Assembly (NCBI RefSeq): GCF_051014685.1
Contig: NW_027479269.1
Location: 105,423 to 169,422 of the forward strand
DNA from: Ptiloglossa arizonensis
Lineage: Eukaryota; Arthropoda; Insecta; Hymenoptera; Colletidae
Length of the DNA stretch: 64,000 bases
Direction of reading: 5' to 3'
Shown: positions 1 to 10,450 of the stretch, in pieces
Layout: each line of letters opens with the position of its first letter
Numbering within the stretch: the stretch's first letter is position 1
The notes under the pieces: generated by a model
The model's database searches: none
What the model was told of the DNA's origin: nothing
What the model saw: the letters and a program-made list of their open reading frames with translations, nothing else
Program-made: the position numbers and the translations under genes

Positions 1-1062
1 AGTGCGAAAAATTTTTTGCCTTCTCAACCATTTCTTAGCTTCAAACCCCCATATCTCGCGAACGGATTGACCTAACCCACAAATTCTTATTGCATCTGAA
101 AGTAGAAACTCGCCCGATTTCAACGGTATGTGCATTTTTTCCCTAGGCCATTCTGGTTAAGCGTTTGGCACAGTAGAACTGCGAAAAATTTGTTGTCTTC
201 TCAACCATTTCTTAGCTTCAAACTCCCATATCTCGCGAACGGATGGACCTAACCCAAAAATTCCTGTTGCATCTGAAATTAGAAACTCGCCCGATTACAA
301 CGGTATGTGTATTTTTTCCCTAGGCCATTCTGGTTAAGCGTTTGGAGCAGCAGAATTGCGAAAAATTTTTTGCCTTCTCAACCATTTCTTGACTTCAAAC
401 TCCCATATCTCGCGAACGGAATGACCTAACCCAAAAATTCCTATTGCATCTGAAGGTAGAAACTCGCCCGATTACAACGCTATGTGTATTTTTTTCCTAG
501 CCCATTCTGGTAAAGCGTTTGGAGCAGCAGAATTGCGAAAAATTTTTTGCCTTCTCATCCATTTCTTGGCTTCAAATTCAAATATCTCGCGAACGGATTG
601 ACCTAACCCAAAAATTCCTATTGCACCTGATAGTAGAAACTCGCCCGATTACAACGGTATGTGTATTTTTTCGCTAGCCCATTCTGGTCAAGCGTTTGGA
701 GCAGCAGAATTGCGAAAAATTTGTTGTCTTCTCAACCATTTCTTAGCTTCAAACTCCCATATCTCGCGAACGGATTGACCTATCCCAAAAATTCCTGTTG
801 CGTCTGAAAATAGAAACTAGCCAGATTACAACGGTATGTGTATTTTTTCCCTAGGCCATTCTGGTTAAGCGTTTGGAGCAGCAGAATTGCGAAAAATTTG
901 GTGCCTTCTCAACCATTTCTTGGGTTCATACTCCCATATCTCGCGCACGGATTGACCTAACCCAAAAATTCCTATTGCATCTGAAAGTAGAAACTCGCCC
1001 GATTACAACGGTATGTGGATTTTTTTGCTAGCCCATTCTGGTCAAGCGTTTGGAGCAGCAGA
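1..1062 (+). repeat. Monomers 1-6, mixed variants
   Basis: Six monomers of different subtypes. Monomer 1 carries ttcttattgc, gatttcaacgg and ggcacagtagaac. Monomer 4 has the catcc variant in ttctcatccatttc. Monomer 6 has gttcatactccc and the rare cgcgcacgg. Monomers 4 to 8 recur in the same order at about 4,957-5,841 (25 monomers later), so this start is a copy of an internal segment and not an array edge. Confidence 0.8.
224..240 (-). other. CENP-B-box-like motif, representative copy
   Basis: On the minus strand this reads gTTCGcgagAtaTGGGa. The essential CENP-B box pattern is NTTCGNNNNANNCGGGN, so 8 of 9 fixed positions match; the miss is T for the first C of CGGG. It lies at monomer positions 47-63 and recurs in every monomer with cccatatctcgcgaac, the majority class. 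Monomers with ctcaaatatc or ctaccatatc keep fewer matches. Binding is not shown by sequence alone; a chance match of this quality in one monomer has an expectation of roughly 0.04. Confidence 0.4.
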
Positions 1063-4000
1063 ATTGCGAAAAATTTTGTGCCTTCTCAACCATTTCTTGG
1101 CTTCAAACTCAAATATCTCGCGAACGGATTGACCTAACCCAAAAATTCCTGTTGCGTCTGAAAGTAGAAACTCGCCAGATTACAACGGTATGTGTATTTT
1201 TTCCCTAGGCCATTCTGGTTAAGCGTTTGGAGCAGCAGAAGTGCGAAAAATTTGTTGTCTTCTCAACCATTTCTTAGCTTCAAACTACCATATCTCGCGA
1301 ACAGATGGACCTAACCCAAAAATTCCTGTTGCCTCTGAAATTAGGAACACGCCCGGTTACAACGGTATGTGTAATTTTTCCCTAGGCCATTCTGGTTAAG
1401 CGTTTGCAGCAGCAGAATTGCGAAAAATTTTGTGCCTTCTCAACCATTTCTTGGCTTCAAACTCAAATATCTCGCGAACGGATTGACCTAACCCAAAAAT
1501 TCCTATTGCATCTGAATGTAGAAACTCGCCCGATTACAACGCTGTGTGTATTTTTTCCCTAGCCCATTCTGGTCAAGCGTTTGGAGCAGCAGAATTGCGA
1601 AAAATTTGTTGTCTTCTCAACCATTTCTTGGCTTCAAACTCCCATATCTCGCGAACGGATGGATCTAACCCAAAAATTCCTGTTGCATCTGAAATTAGAA
1701 ACTCGCCCGATTACAACGGTATGTGTATTTTTTCCCTAGGCCATTCTGGTTAAGCGTTTGGAGCAGCAGAATTGCGAAAAATTGTTTGCCTTCTCAACCA
1801 TTTCTTAGCTTCAAACCCCCATATCTCGCGAACGGATTGACCTAACCCAAAAATTCTTATTGCATCTGAAAGTAGAAACTCGCCCGATTTCAACGGTATG
1901 TGCATTTTTTCCCTAGGCCATTCTGGTTAAGCGTTTGGCACAGCAGAACTGCGAAAAATTTGTTGTCTTCTCAACCATTTCTTAGCTTCAAACTCCCATA
2001 TCTCGCGAACGGATGGACCTAACCCAAAAATTCCTGTTGCACCTGAAATTAGAAACTCGCCCGATTACAACGGTATGTGTATTTTTTCCCTAGGCCATTC
2101 TGGTTATGCGTTTGGAGCAGCAGAATTGCGAAAAATTTTTTGCCTTCTCAACCATTTCTTGACTTCAAACTCCCATATCTCTCGAACGGAATGACCTAAC
2201 CCAAAAATTCCTGTTGCCTCTGAAAGTAGAAACTCGCCAGATTACAACGGTATGTGTATTTTTTCCCTAGGCCATTCTGGTTAAGCGTTTGGAGCAGCAG
2301 AATTGCGAAAAATTTTGTGCCTTCTCAACCATTTCTTGGCTTCAAACTCAAATATCTCGCGAACGGATTGACCTAACCCAAAAATTCCTATTGCATCTGA
2401 AAGTAGAAACTCGCCCGATTACAACGATATGTGTATTTTTTTCCTAGCCCATTCTGGTCAAGCGTTTGGAGCAGCAGAATTGCGAAAAATTTTGTGCCTT
2501 CTCAACCATTTCTTGGCTTCAAACTCAAATATCTCGCGAACGGATTGACCTAACCCAAAAATTCCTGTTGCGTCTGAAAGTAGAAACTCGCCAGATTACA
2601 ACGGTATGTGTATTTTTTCCCTAGGCCATTCTGGTTAAGCGTTTGGAGCAGCAGAAGTGCGAAAAATTTGTTGTCTTCTCAACCATTTCTTAGCTTCAAA
2701 CTACCATATCTCGCGAACAGATGGACCTAACCCAAAAATTCCTGTTGCATCTGAAATTAGAAACACGCCCGATTACAACGGTATGTGTAATTTTTCCCTA
2801 GGCCATTCTGGTTAAGCGTTTGCAGCAGCAGAATTGCGAAAAATTTTGTGCCTTCTCAACCATTTCTTGGCTTCAAACTCAAATATCTCGCGAACGGATT
2901 GACCTAACCCAAAAATTCCTATTGCATCTGAATGTAGAAACTCGCCCGATTACAACGCTGTGTGTATTTTTTCCCTAGCCCATTCTGGTCAAGCGTTTGG
3001 AGCAGCAGAATTGCGAAAAATTTGTTGTCTTCTCAACCATTTCTTGGCTTCAAACTCCCATATCTCGCGAACGGATGGATCTAACCCAAAAATTCCTGTT
3101 GCATCTGAAATTAGAAACTCGCCCGATTACAACGGTATGTGTATTTTTTCCCTAGGCCATTCTGGTTAAGCGTTTGGAGCAGCAGAATTGCGAAAAATTG
3201 TTTGCCTTCTCAACCATTTCTTAGCTTCAAACCCCCATATCTCGCGAACGGATTGACCTAACCCAAAAATTCTTATTGCATCTGAAAGTAGAAACTCGCC
3301 CGATTTCAACGGTATGTGCATTTTTTCCCTAGGCCATTCTGGTTAAGCGTTTGGCACAGCAGAACTGCGAAAAATTTGTTGTCTTCTCAACCATTTCTTA
3401 GCTTCAAACTCCCATATCTCGCGAACGGATGGACCTAATCCAAAAATTCCTGTTGCGTCTGAAAGTAGAAACTCGCCAGATTACAACGGTATGTGTATTT
3501 TTTCCCTAGGCCATTCTGGTTAAGCGTTTGGAGCAGCAGAAGTGCGAAAAATTTGTTGTCTTCTCAACCATTTCTTAGCTTCAAACTACCATATCTCGCG
3601 AACAGATGGACCTAACCCAAAAATTCCTGTTGCATCTGAAATTAGAAACACGCCCGATTACAACGGTATGTGTAATTTTTCCCTAGGCCATTCTGGTTAA
3701 GCGTTTGCAGCAGCAGAATTGCGAAAAATTTTGTGCCTTCTCAACCATTTCTTGGCTTCAAACTCAAATATCTCGCGAACGGATTGACCTAACCCAAAAA
3801 TTCCTATTGCATCTGAATGTAGAAACTCGCCCGATTACAACGCTGTGTGTATTTTTTCCCTAGCCCATTCTGGTCAAGCGTTTGGAGCAGCAGAATTGCG
3901 AAAAATTTGTTGTCTTCTCAACCATTTCTTGGCTTCAAACTCCCATATCTCGCGAACGGATGGATCTAACCCAAAAATTCCTGTTGCATCTGAAATTAGA

Positions 4001-4425
4001 AACTCGCCCGATTACAACGGTATGTGTATTTTTTCCCTAGGCCATTCTGGTTAAGCGTTTGGAGCAGCAGAATTGCGAAAAATTGTTTGCCTTCTCAACC
4101 ATTTCTTAGCTTCAAACCCCCATATCTCGCGAACGGATTGACCTAACCCAAAAATTCTTATTGCATCTGAAAGTAGAAACTCGCCCGATTTCAACGGTAT
4201 GTGCATTTTTTCCCTAGGCCATTCTGGTTAAGCGTTTGGCACAGCAGAACTGCGAAAAATTTGTTGTCTTCTCAACCATTTCTTAGCTTCAAACTCCCAT
4301 ATCTCGCGAACGGATGGACCTAATCCAAAAATTCCTGTTGCACCTGAAATTAGAAACTCGCCCGATTACAACGGTATGTGTATTTTTTCCCTAGGCCATT
4401 CTGGTTAAGCGTTTGGAGCAGCAGA
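1063..4425 (+). repeat. Overlapping 8-monomer and 5-monomer tandem duplications
   Basis: Monomers 7-11 (from 1,063) recur at monomers 15-19 (offset 1,416 = 8 x 177). Monomers 16-19 recur at 21-24 (offset 885 = 5 x 177). Diagnostic shared variants are ctaccatatc with gcgaacagatgg, gaatgtag, gctgtgtg and aaaattgtttgcc. Monomer 20 (3,364-3,540) is a hybrid: its first half has the private cctaatcc also seen in monomer 25, and its second half has gttgcgtctg and cgccagatt as in monomers 7 and 15. The switch falls within 3,441-3,455, an unequal-exchange or conversion junction inside a monomer. Confidence 0.8.
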
Positions 4426-7086
4426 ATTGCGAAAAATTTTTTGCCTTCTCAACCATTTCTTGACTTCAAACTCCCATATCTCTCGAACGGAATGACCTAA
4501 CCCAAAAATTCCTGTTGCGTCTGAAAGTAGAAACTCGCCAGATTACAACGGTATGTGTATTTTTTCCCTAGGCCATTCTGGTTAAGCGTTTGGAGCAGCA
4601 GAATTGCGAAAAATTTTGTGCCTTCTCAACCATTTCTTGGCTTCAAACTCAAATATCTCGCGAACGGATTGACCTAACCCAAAAATTCCTGTTGCGTCTG
4701 AAAGTAGAAACTCGCCAGATTACAACGGTATGTGTATTTTTTCCCTAGGCCATTCTGGTTAAGCGTTTGGAGCAGCAGAAGTGCGAAAAATTTGTTGTCT
4801 TCTCAACCATTTCTTAGCTTCAAACTACCATATCTCGCGAACAGATGGACCTAACCCAAAAATTCCTGTTGCATCTGAAATTAGAAACACGCCCGATTAC
4901 AACGGTATGTGTAATTTTTCCCTAGGCCATTCTGGTTAAGCGTTTGCAGCAGCAGAATTGCGAAAAATTTTTTGCCTTCTCAACCATTTCTTGGCTTCAA
5001 ACTCAAATATCTCGCGAACGGATTGACCTAACCCAAAAATTCCTATTGCATCTGAAAGTAGAAACTCGCCCGATTACAACGGTATGTGTATTTTTTCGCT
5101 AGCCCATTCTGGTCAAGCGTTTGGAGCAGCAGAATTGCGAAAAATTTGTGGTCTTCTCAACCATTTCTTAGCTTCAAACTCCCATATCTCGCGAACGGAT
5201 TGACCTATCCCAAAAATTCCTGTTGCGTCTGACAATAGAAACTAGCCAGATTACAACGGTATGTGTATTTTTTCCCTAGGCCATTCTGGTTAAGCGTTTG
5301 GAGCAGCAGAATTGCGAAAAATTTGGTGCCTTCTCAACCATTTCTTGGGTTCATACTCCCATATCTCGCGCACGGATTGACCTAACCCAAAAATTCCTAT
5401 TGCATCTGAAAGTAGAAACTCGCCCGATTACAACGGTATGTGGATTTTTTTGCTAGCCCATTCTGGTCAAGCGTTTGGAGCAGCAGAATTGCGAAAAATT
5501 TTGTGCCTTCTCAACAATTTCTTGGCTTCAAACTCAAATATCTCGCGAACGGATTGACCTAACCCAAAAATTCCTGTTGCGTCTGAAAGTAGAAACTCGC
5601 CAGATTACAACGGTATGTGTATTTTTTCCCTAGGCCATTCTGGTTAAGCGTTTGGAGCAGCAGAAGTGCGAAAAATTTGTTGTCTTCTCAACCATTTCTT
5701 AGCTTCAAACTACCATATCTCGCGAACAGATGGACCTAACCCAAAAATTCCTGTTGCATCTGAAATTAGAAACACGCCCGATTACAACGGTATGTGTAAT
5801 TTTTCCCTAGGCCATTCTGGTTAAGCGTTTGCAGCAGCAGAATTGCGAAAAATTTTTTGCCTTCTCAACCATTTCTTGGCTTCAAACTCAAATATCTCGC
5901 GAACGGATTGACCTAACCCAAAAATTCCTATTGCATCTGAAAGTAGAAACTCGCCCGATTACAACGCTGTGTGTATTTTTTCACTAGCCCATTCTGGTCA
6001 AGCGTTTGGAGCAGCAGAATTGCGAAAAATTTGTTGTCTTCTCAACCATTTCTTAGCTTCAAACTCCCATATCTCGCGAACGGATGGACCTAACCCAAAA
6101 ATTCCTGTTGCATCTGAAATTAGAATCTCGCCCGATTACAACGGCATGTGTATTTTTTCCCTAGGCCATTCTGGTTAAGCGTTTGGAGCAGCAGAATTGC
6201 GAAAAATTTTTTGCCTTCTCAACCATTTCTTGACTTCAAACTCCCATATCTCTCGAACGGAATGACCTAACCCAAAAATTCCTGTTGCGTCTGAAAGTAG
6301 AAACTCGCCAGATTACAACGGTATGTGTATTTTTTCCCTAGGCCATTCTGGTTAAGCGTTTGGAGCAGCAGAATTGCGAAAAATTTTGTGCCTTCTCAAC
6401 CATTTCTTGGCTTCAAACTCAAATATCTCGCGAACGGATTGACCTAACCCAAAAATTCCTATTGCATCTGAAAGTAGAAACTCGCCCGATTACAACGATA
6501 TGTGTATTTTTTTCCTAGCCCATTCTGGTAAAGCGTTTGGAGCAGCAGAATTGCGAAAAATTTTGTGCCTTCTCAACCATTTCTTGGCTTCAAACTCAAA
6601 TATCTCGCGAACGGATTGACCTAACCCAAAAATTCCTGTTGCGTCTGAAAGTAGAAACTCGCCAGATTACAACGGTATGTGTATTTTTTCCCTAGGCCAT
6701 TCTGGTTAAGCGTTTGGAGCAGCAGAAGTGCGAAAAATTTGTTGTCTTCTCAACCATTTCTTAGCTTCAAACTACCATATCTCGCGAACAGATGGACCTA
6801 ACCCAAAAATTCCTGTTGCATCTGAAATTAGAAACACGCCCGATTACAACGGTATGTGTAATTTTTCCCTAGGCCATTCTGGTTAAGCGTTTGCAGCAGC
6901 AGAATTGCGAAAAATTTTTTGCCTTCTCAACCATTTCTTGACTTCAAACTCAAATATCTCGCGAACGGATTGACCTAACCTAAAAATTCCTATTGCATCT
7001 GAAAGTAGAAACTCGCCCGATTACAACGATATGTGTATTTTTTTCCTAGCCCATTCTGGTAAAGCGTTTGGAGCAGCAGAATTGCG
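4426..7086 (+). repeat. Satellite monomers 26-40, re-copy of earlier types
   Basis: The stretch holds monomers with tctctcgaacggaatg, ctcaaatatc and gcgaacagatgg in much the order seen near the window start. Monomers 29-33 match monomers 4-8, including the rare cgcgcacgg and tggatttttttgc. Small private changes such as ctcaacaatttc near 5,511 separate the copies. Nothing other than satellite is present. Confidence 0.8.
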
Positions 7087-8640
7087 AAAAATTTGTTGTC
7101 TTCTCAACCATTTCTTAGTTTCAAACTCCCATATCTCGCGAACGGTTTGACCTATCCCAAGAATTCCTATTGCACCTGAAAGTAGAAACTCGCCCGATTA
7201 CAACGGTATGTATATTTTTTCCCTAGGCCATTCTGGTTAAGCGTTTGGAGCAGCAGAAGTGCGAAAAATTTTTTGCCTTCTCAACCATTTCTTAGCTTCA
7301 AACCTCCATATCTCGCGAACGGATTGACCTAACCCAAAAATTCTTATTGCATCTGAAAGTAGAAACTCGCCCGATTTCAACGGTATGTGCATTTTTTTCC
7401 TAGGCCATTCTGGTTAAGCATTTGGAGCAGCAGAATTGCGAAAAATTTTGTGGCTTCTCAACCATTTCTTGGCTTCAAACTCCCATATCTCGCGAACGGA
7501 TTGACCTAACCCAAAAATTCCTGTTGCATCTGAAATTAGAAACTCGCCCGATTACAACGGTATGTGTATTTTTTCCCTAGGCCATTCTGGTTAAGCGTTT
7601 GCATCAGCAGAATTGCGAAAAATTTGTTGTCTTCTCAACCATTTCTTAGCTTCAAGCTCCCATATCTCGCGAACGGATGGATCTAACCCAAAAATTCCTG
7701 TTGCATCTGAAATTAGAAACTCGCCCGATTACAACGGTATGTGTATTTTTTCCCTAGGCCATTCTGGTTAAGCGTTTGGAGCAGCAGAATTGCGAAAGAT
7801 TGTTTGCCTCCTCAACCATTTCTTAGCTTCAAACCCCCATATCTCGCGAACGGATTGACCTAACCCAAAAATTCTTATTGCATCTGAAAGTAGAAACTCG
7901 CCCGATTTCAACGGTATGTGCATTTTTTCCCTAGGCCATTCTGGTTAAGCGTTTGGCACAGCAGAACTGCGAAAAATTTGTTGTCTTCTCAACCATTTCT
8001 TAGCTTCAAACTCCCATATCTCGCGAACGGATGGACATAACCCAAAAATTCCTGTTGCATCTGAAATTAGAAACTCGCCCGATTACAACGGTATGTGTAT
8101 TTTTTCCCTAGGCCATTCTGGTTAAGCGTTTGGAGCAGCAGAATTGCGAAAAATTTTTTGCCTTCTCAACCATTTCTTGACTTCAAACTCCCATATCTCG
8201 CGAACGGAATGACCTATCCCAAAAATTCCTGTTGCGTCTGAAAGTAGAAACTCGCCAGATTACAACGGTATGTGTATTTTTTGCCTAGGCCATTCTGGTT
8301 AAGCGTTTGGAGCAGCAGAAGTGCGAAAAATTTTTTGCCTTCTCAACCATTTCTTGGGTTCAAACTCCCATATCTCGCAAACGGATTGACCTAACCCAAA
8401 AATTCCTATTGCATCTGAAAGTAGAAACTCGCCCGTTTACAACGGTATGTGTATTTTTTCCTTAGGCCATTCTGCTTAAGCGTTTGGAGCAGCAGAATTG
8501 CGAAAAATTTTTTGCCTTCTCAACCATTTCTTAGCTGTAAACTCCCATATCTCGCGGACGGATTGACCTAACCCATAAATACCTGTTGCATCTGAAAGTA
8601 GAAACTCGCCCGATTACAACGGTATGTGTAATTTTTCCCT
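7087..8640 (+). repeat. Dispersed higher-order cassette, copy 1
   Basis: The ordered markers are aagaattcc (GAATTC at 7,161), ttcaaacctccat, gcatttggagc, gcatcagcag (7,601), caagctccc, gaaagattg, ttttgcctagg (8,283), ctcgcaaacgg, and cccataaatacctg. The same order is found in three other copies. Relative to copy 2 this copy lacks one monomer after gcatcagcag: the offset changes from 19 monomers (3,362) to 20 (3,539), each one base short because of the deletion near 9,036. Confidence 0.8.
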
Positions 8641-10450
8641 AGGCCATTCTGGTTAAGCGTTTGCAGCAGCAGAATTGCGAAAAATTTTTTGCCTTCCCAA
8701 CCATTTCTTGGCTTCAAACTCAAATATCTCGCGAACGGATTGACCTAACCCAAAAATTCCTATTGCATCTGAAAGTAGAAACTCGCCCGATTACAACGCT
8801 GTGTGTATTTTTTCCCTAGCCCATTCTGGTCAAGCGTTTGGAGCAGCAGAATTGCGAAAAATTTGTTGTCTTCTCAACCATTTCTTAGCTTCAAACTCCC
8901 ATATCTCGCGAACGGATGGATCTAACCCAAAAATTCCTGTTGCATCTGAAATTAGAAACTCGCCCGATTACAACGGTATGTGTATTTTTTCCCTAGGCCA
9001 TTCTGGTTAAGCGTTTGGAGCAGCAGAATTGCGAAATTTGTTTGCCTTCTCAACCATTTCTTAGCTTCAAACCCCCATATCTCGCGAACGGATTGACCTA
9101 ACCCAAAAATTCTTATTGCATCTGAAAGTAGAAACTCGCCCGATTTCAACGGTATGTGCATTTTTTCCCTAGGCCATTCTGGTTAAGCGTTTGGCACAGC
9201 AGAACTGCGAAAAATTTGTTGTCTTCTCAACCATTTCTTAGCTTCAAACTCCCATATCTCGCGAACGGATGGACCTAACCCAAAAATTCCTGTTGCGTCT
9301 GAAAGTAGAAACTCGCCAGATTACAACGGTATGTGTATTTTTTCCCTAGGCCATTCTGGTTAAGCGTTTGGAGCAGCAGAATTGCGAAAAATTTTGTGCC
9401 TTCTCAACCATTTCTTGGCTTCAAACTCAAATATCTCGCGAACGGATTGACCTAACCCAAAAATTCCTATTGCATCTGAAAGTAGAAACTCGCCCGATTA
9501 CAACGATATGTGTATTTTTTTCCTAGCCCATTCTGGTAAAGCGTTTGGAGCAGCAGAATTGCGAAAAATTTTGTGCCTTCTCAACCATTTCTTGGCTTCA
9601 AACTCAAATATCTCGCGAACGGATTGACCTAACCCAAAAATTCCTGTTGCATCTGAAAGTAGAAACTCGCCAGATTACAACGGTATGTGTATTTTTTCCC
9701 TAGGCCATTCTGGTTAAGCGTTTGGAGCAGCAGAAGTGCGAAAAATTTGTTGTCTTCTCAACCATTTCTTAGCTTCAAACTACCATATCTCGCGAACAGA
9801 TGGACCTAACCCAAAAATTCCTGTTGCATCTGAAATTAGAAACACGCCCGATTACAACTGTATGTGTAATTTTTCCCTAGGCCATTCTGGTTAAGCGTTT
9901 GCAGCAGCAGAATTGCGAAAAATTTTTTGCCTTCTCAACCATTTTTTGACTTCAAACTCCCATATCTCTCGAACGGAATGATCTAACCCAAAAATTCCTG
10001 TTGCGTCTGAAAGTAGAAACTCGCCAGATTACAACGGTATGTGTATTTTTTCCCTAGGCCATTCTGGTTAAGCGTTTGGAGCAGCAGAATTGCGAAAAAT
10101 TTTGGGCCTTCTCAACCATTTCTTGGCTTCAAACTCAAATATCTCGCGAACGGATTGACCTAACCCAAAAATTCCTATTGCATCTGAAAGTAGAAACTCG
10201 CCCGATTACAACGATATGTGTATTTTTTTCCTAGCCCATTCTGGTAAAGCGTTTGGAGCAGCAGAATTGCGAAAAATTTTTTGCCTTCTCATCCATTTCT
10301 TGGCTTCAAATTCAAATATCTCGCGAACGGATTGACCTAACCCAAAAATTCCTATTGCATCTGAAAGTAGAAACTCACCCGATTACAACGGTATGTGTAT
10401 TTTTTCGCTAGCCCATTCTGGTCAAGCGTTTGGAGCAGCAGAATTGCGAA
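8641..10450 (+). repeat. Satellite monomers between cassette copies 1 and 2
   Basis: Ordinary 177-bp monomers. They include the ggcac marker at 9,193, a ctaccat / gcgaacagatgg monomer, and a catcc monomer near 10,285. The single-base register slip at about 9,036 lies here. No non-satellite sequence was seen. Confidence 0.8.
9031..9047 (+). other. Single-base deletion breaking 177-bp register
   Basis: The text reads gcgaaatttgtttgcc where sister monomers read gcgaaaaattgtttgcc, one base longer, with one extra substitution. The ggcac marker spacing across it (7,955 to 9,193) is 1,238, one short of 7 x 177. This is the only register slip in the first 42.9 kb. Confidence 0.85.

Noticed and set aside
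70..78. cctaaccc once per monomer, like a piece of a telomere repeat (CCCTAA or CCTAA)
   Set aside because: A single 8-base match per 177 bp, never in tandem; also changed to cctatccc or cctaatcc in many monomers. Not a telomeric array.
13..156. Internal half-unit duplication (tttttgcc...ccatttcttgg against tttttccc...ccattctgg)
   Set aside because: Similarity is short, in pyrimidine-rich text, and does not extend into the flanks; not enough to claim an ancestral dimer.
1..177. Window start as an array edge
   Set aside because: Monomers 1-8 are ordinary and monomers 4-8 recur internally at about 5.0-5.8 kb; there is no decay or unique flank, so the array continues to the left.
1544..1753. 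Recurrent open frames of 60-99 codons, e.g. a 69-residue frame repeated at 1544, 2960, 3845, 5969, 8801 and many later places
   Set aside because: They are readings of the satellite itself. Because 177 is 3 x 59, a frame stays in phase across monomers; it is closed by TAA in ggttaag and TGA in gattga, and opens only where variants (ggtcaag, gatgga) remove both stops. Starts are mostly GTG or TTG, there is no ribosome-binding or promoter context, and variants fall without regard to codon position.
8952..9161. Minus-strand open frames of 60-69 codons (also near 17,463-17,645 and 27,552-27,734)
   Set aside because: Same cause: chance stop-free passage through one monomer and part of the next, lost in neighbouring copies.
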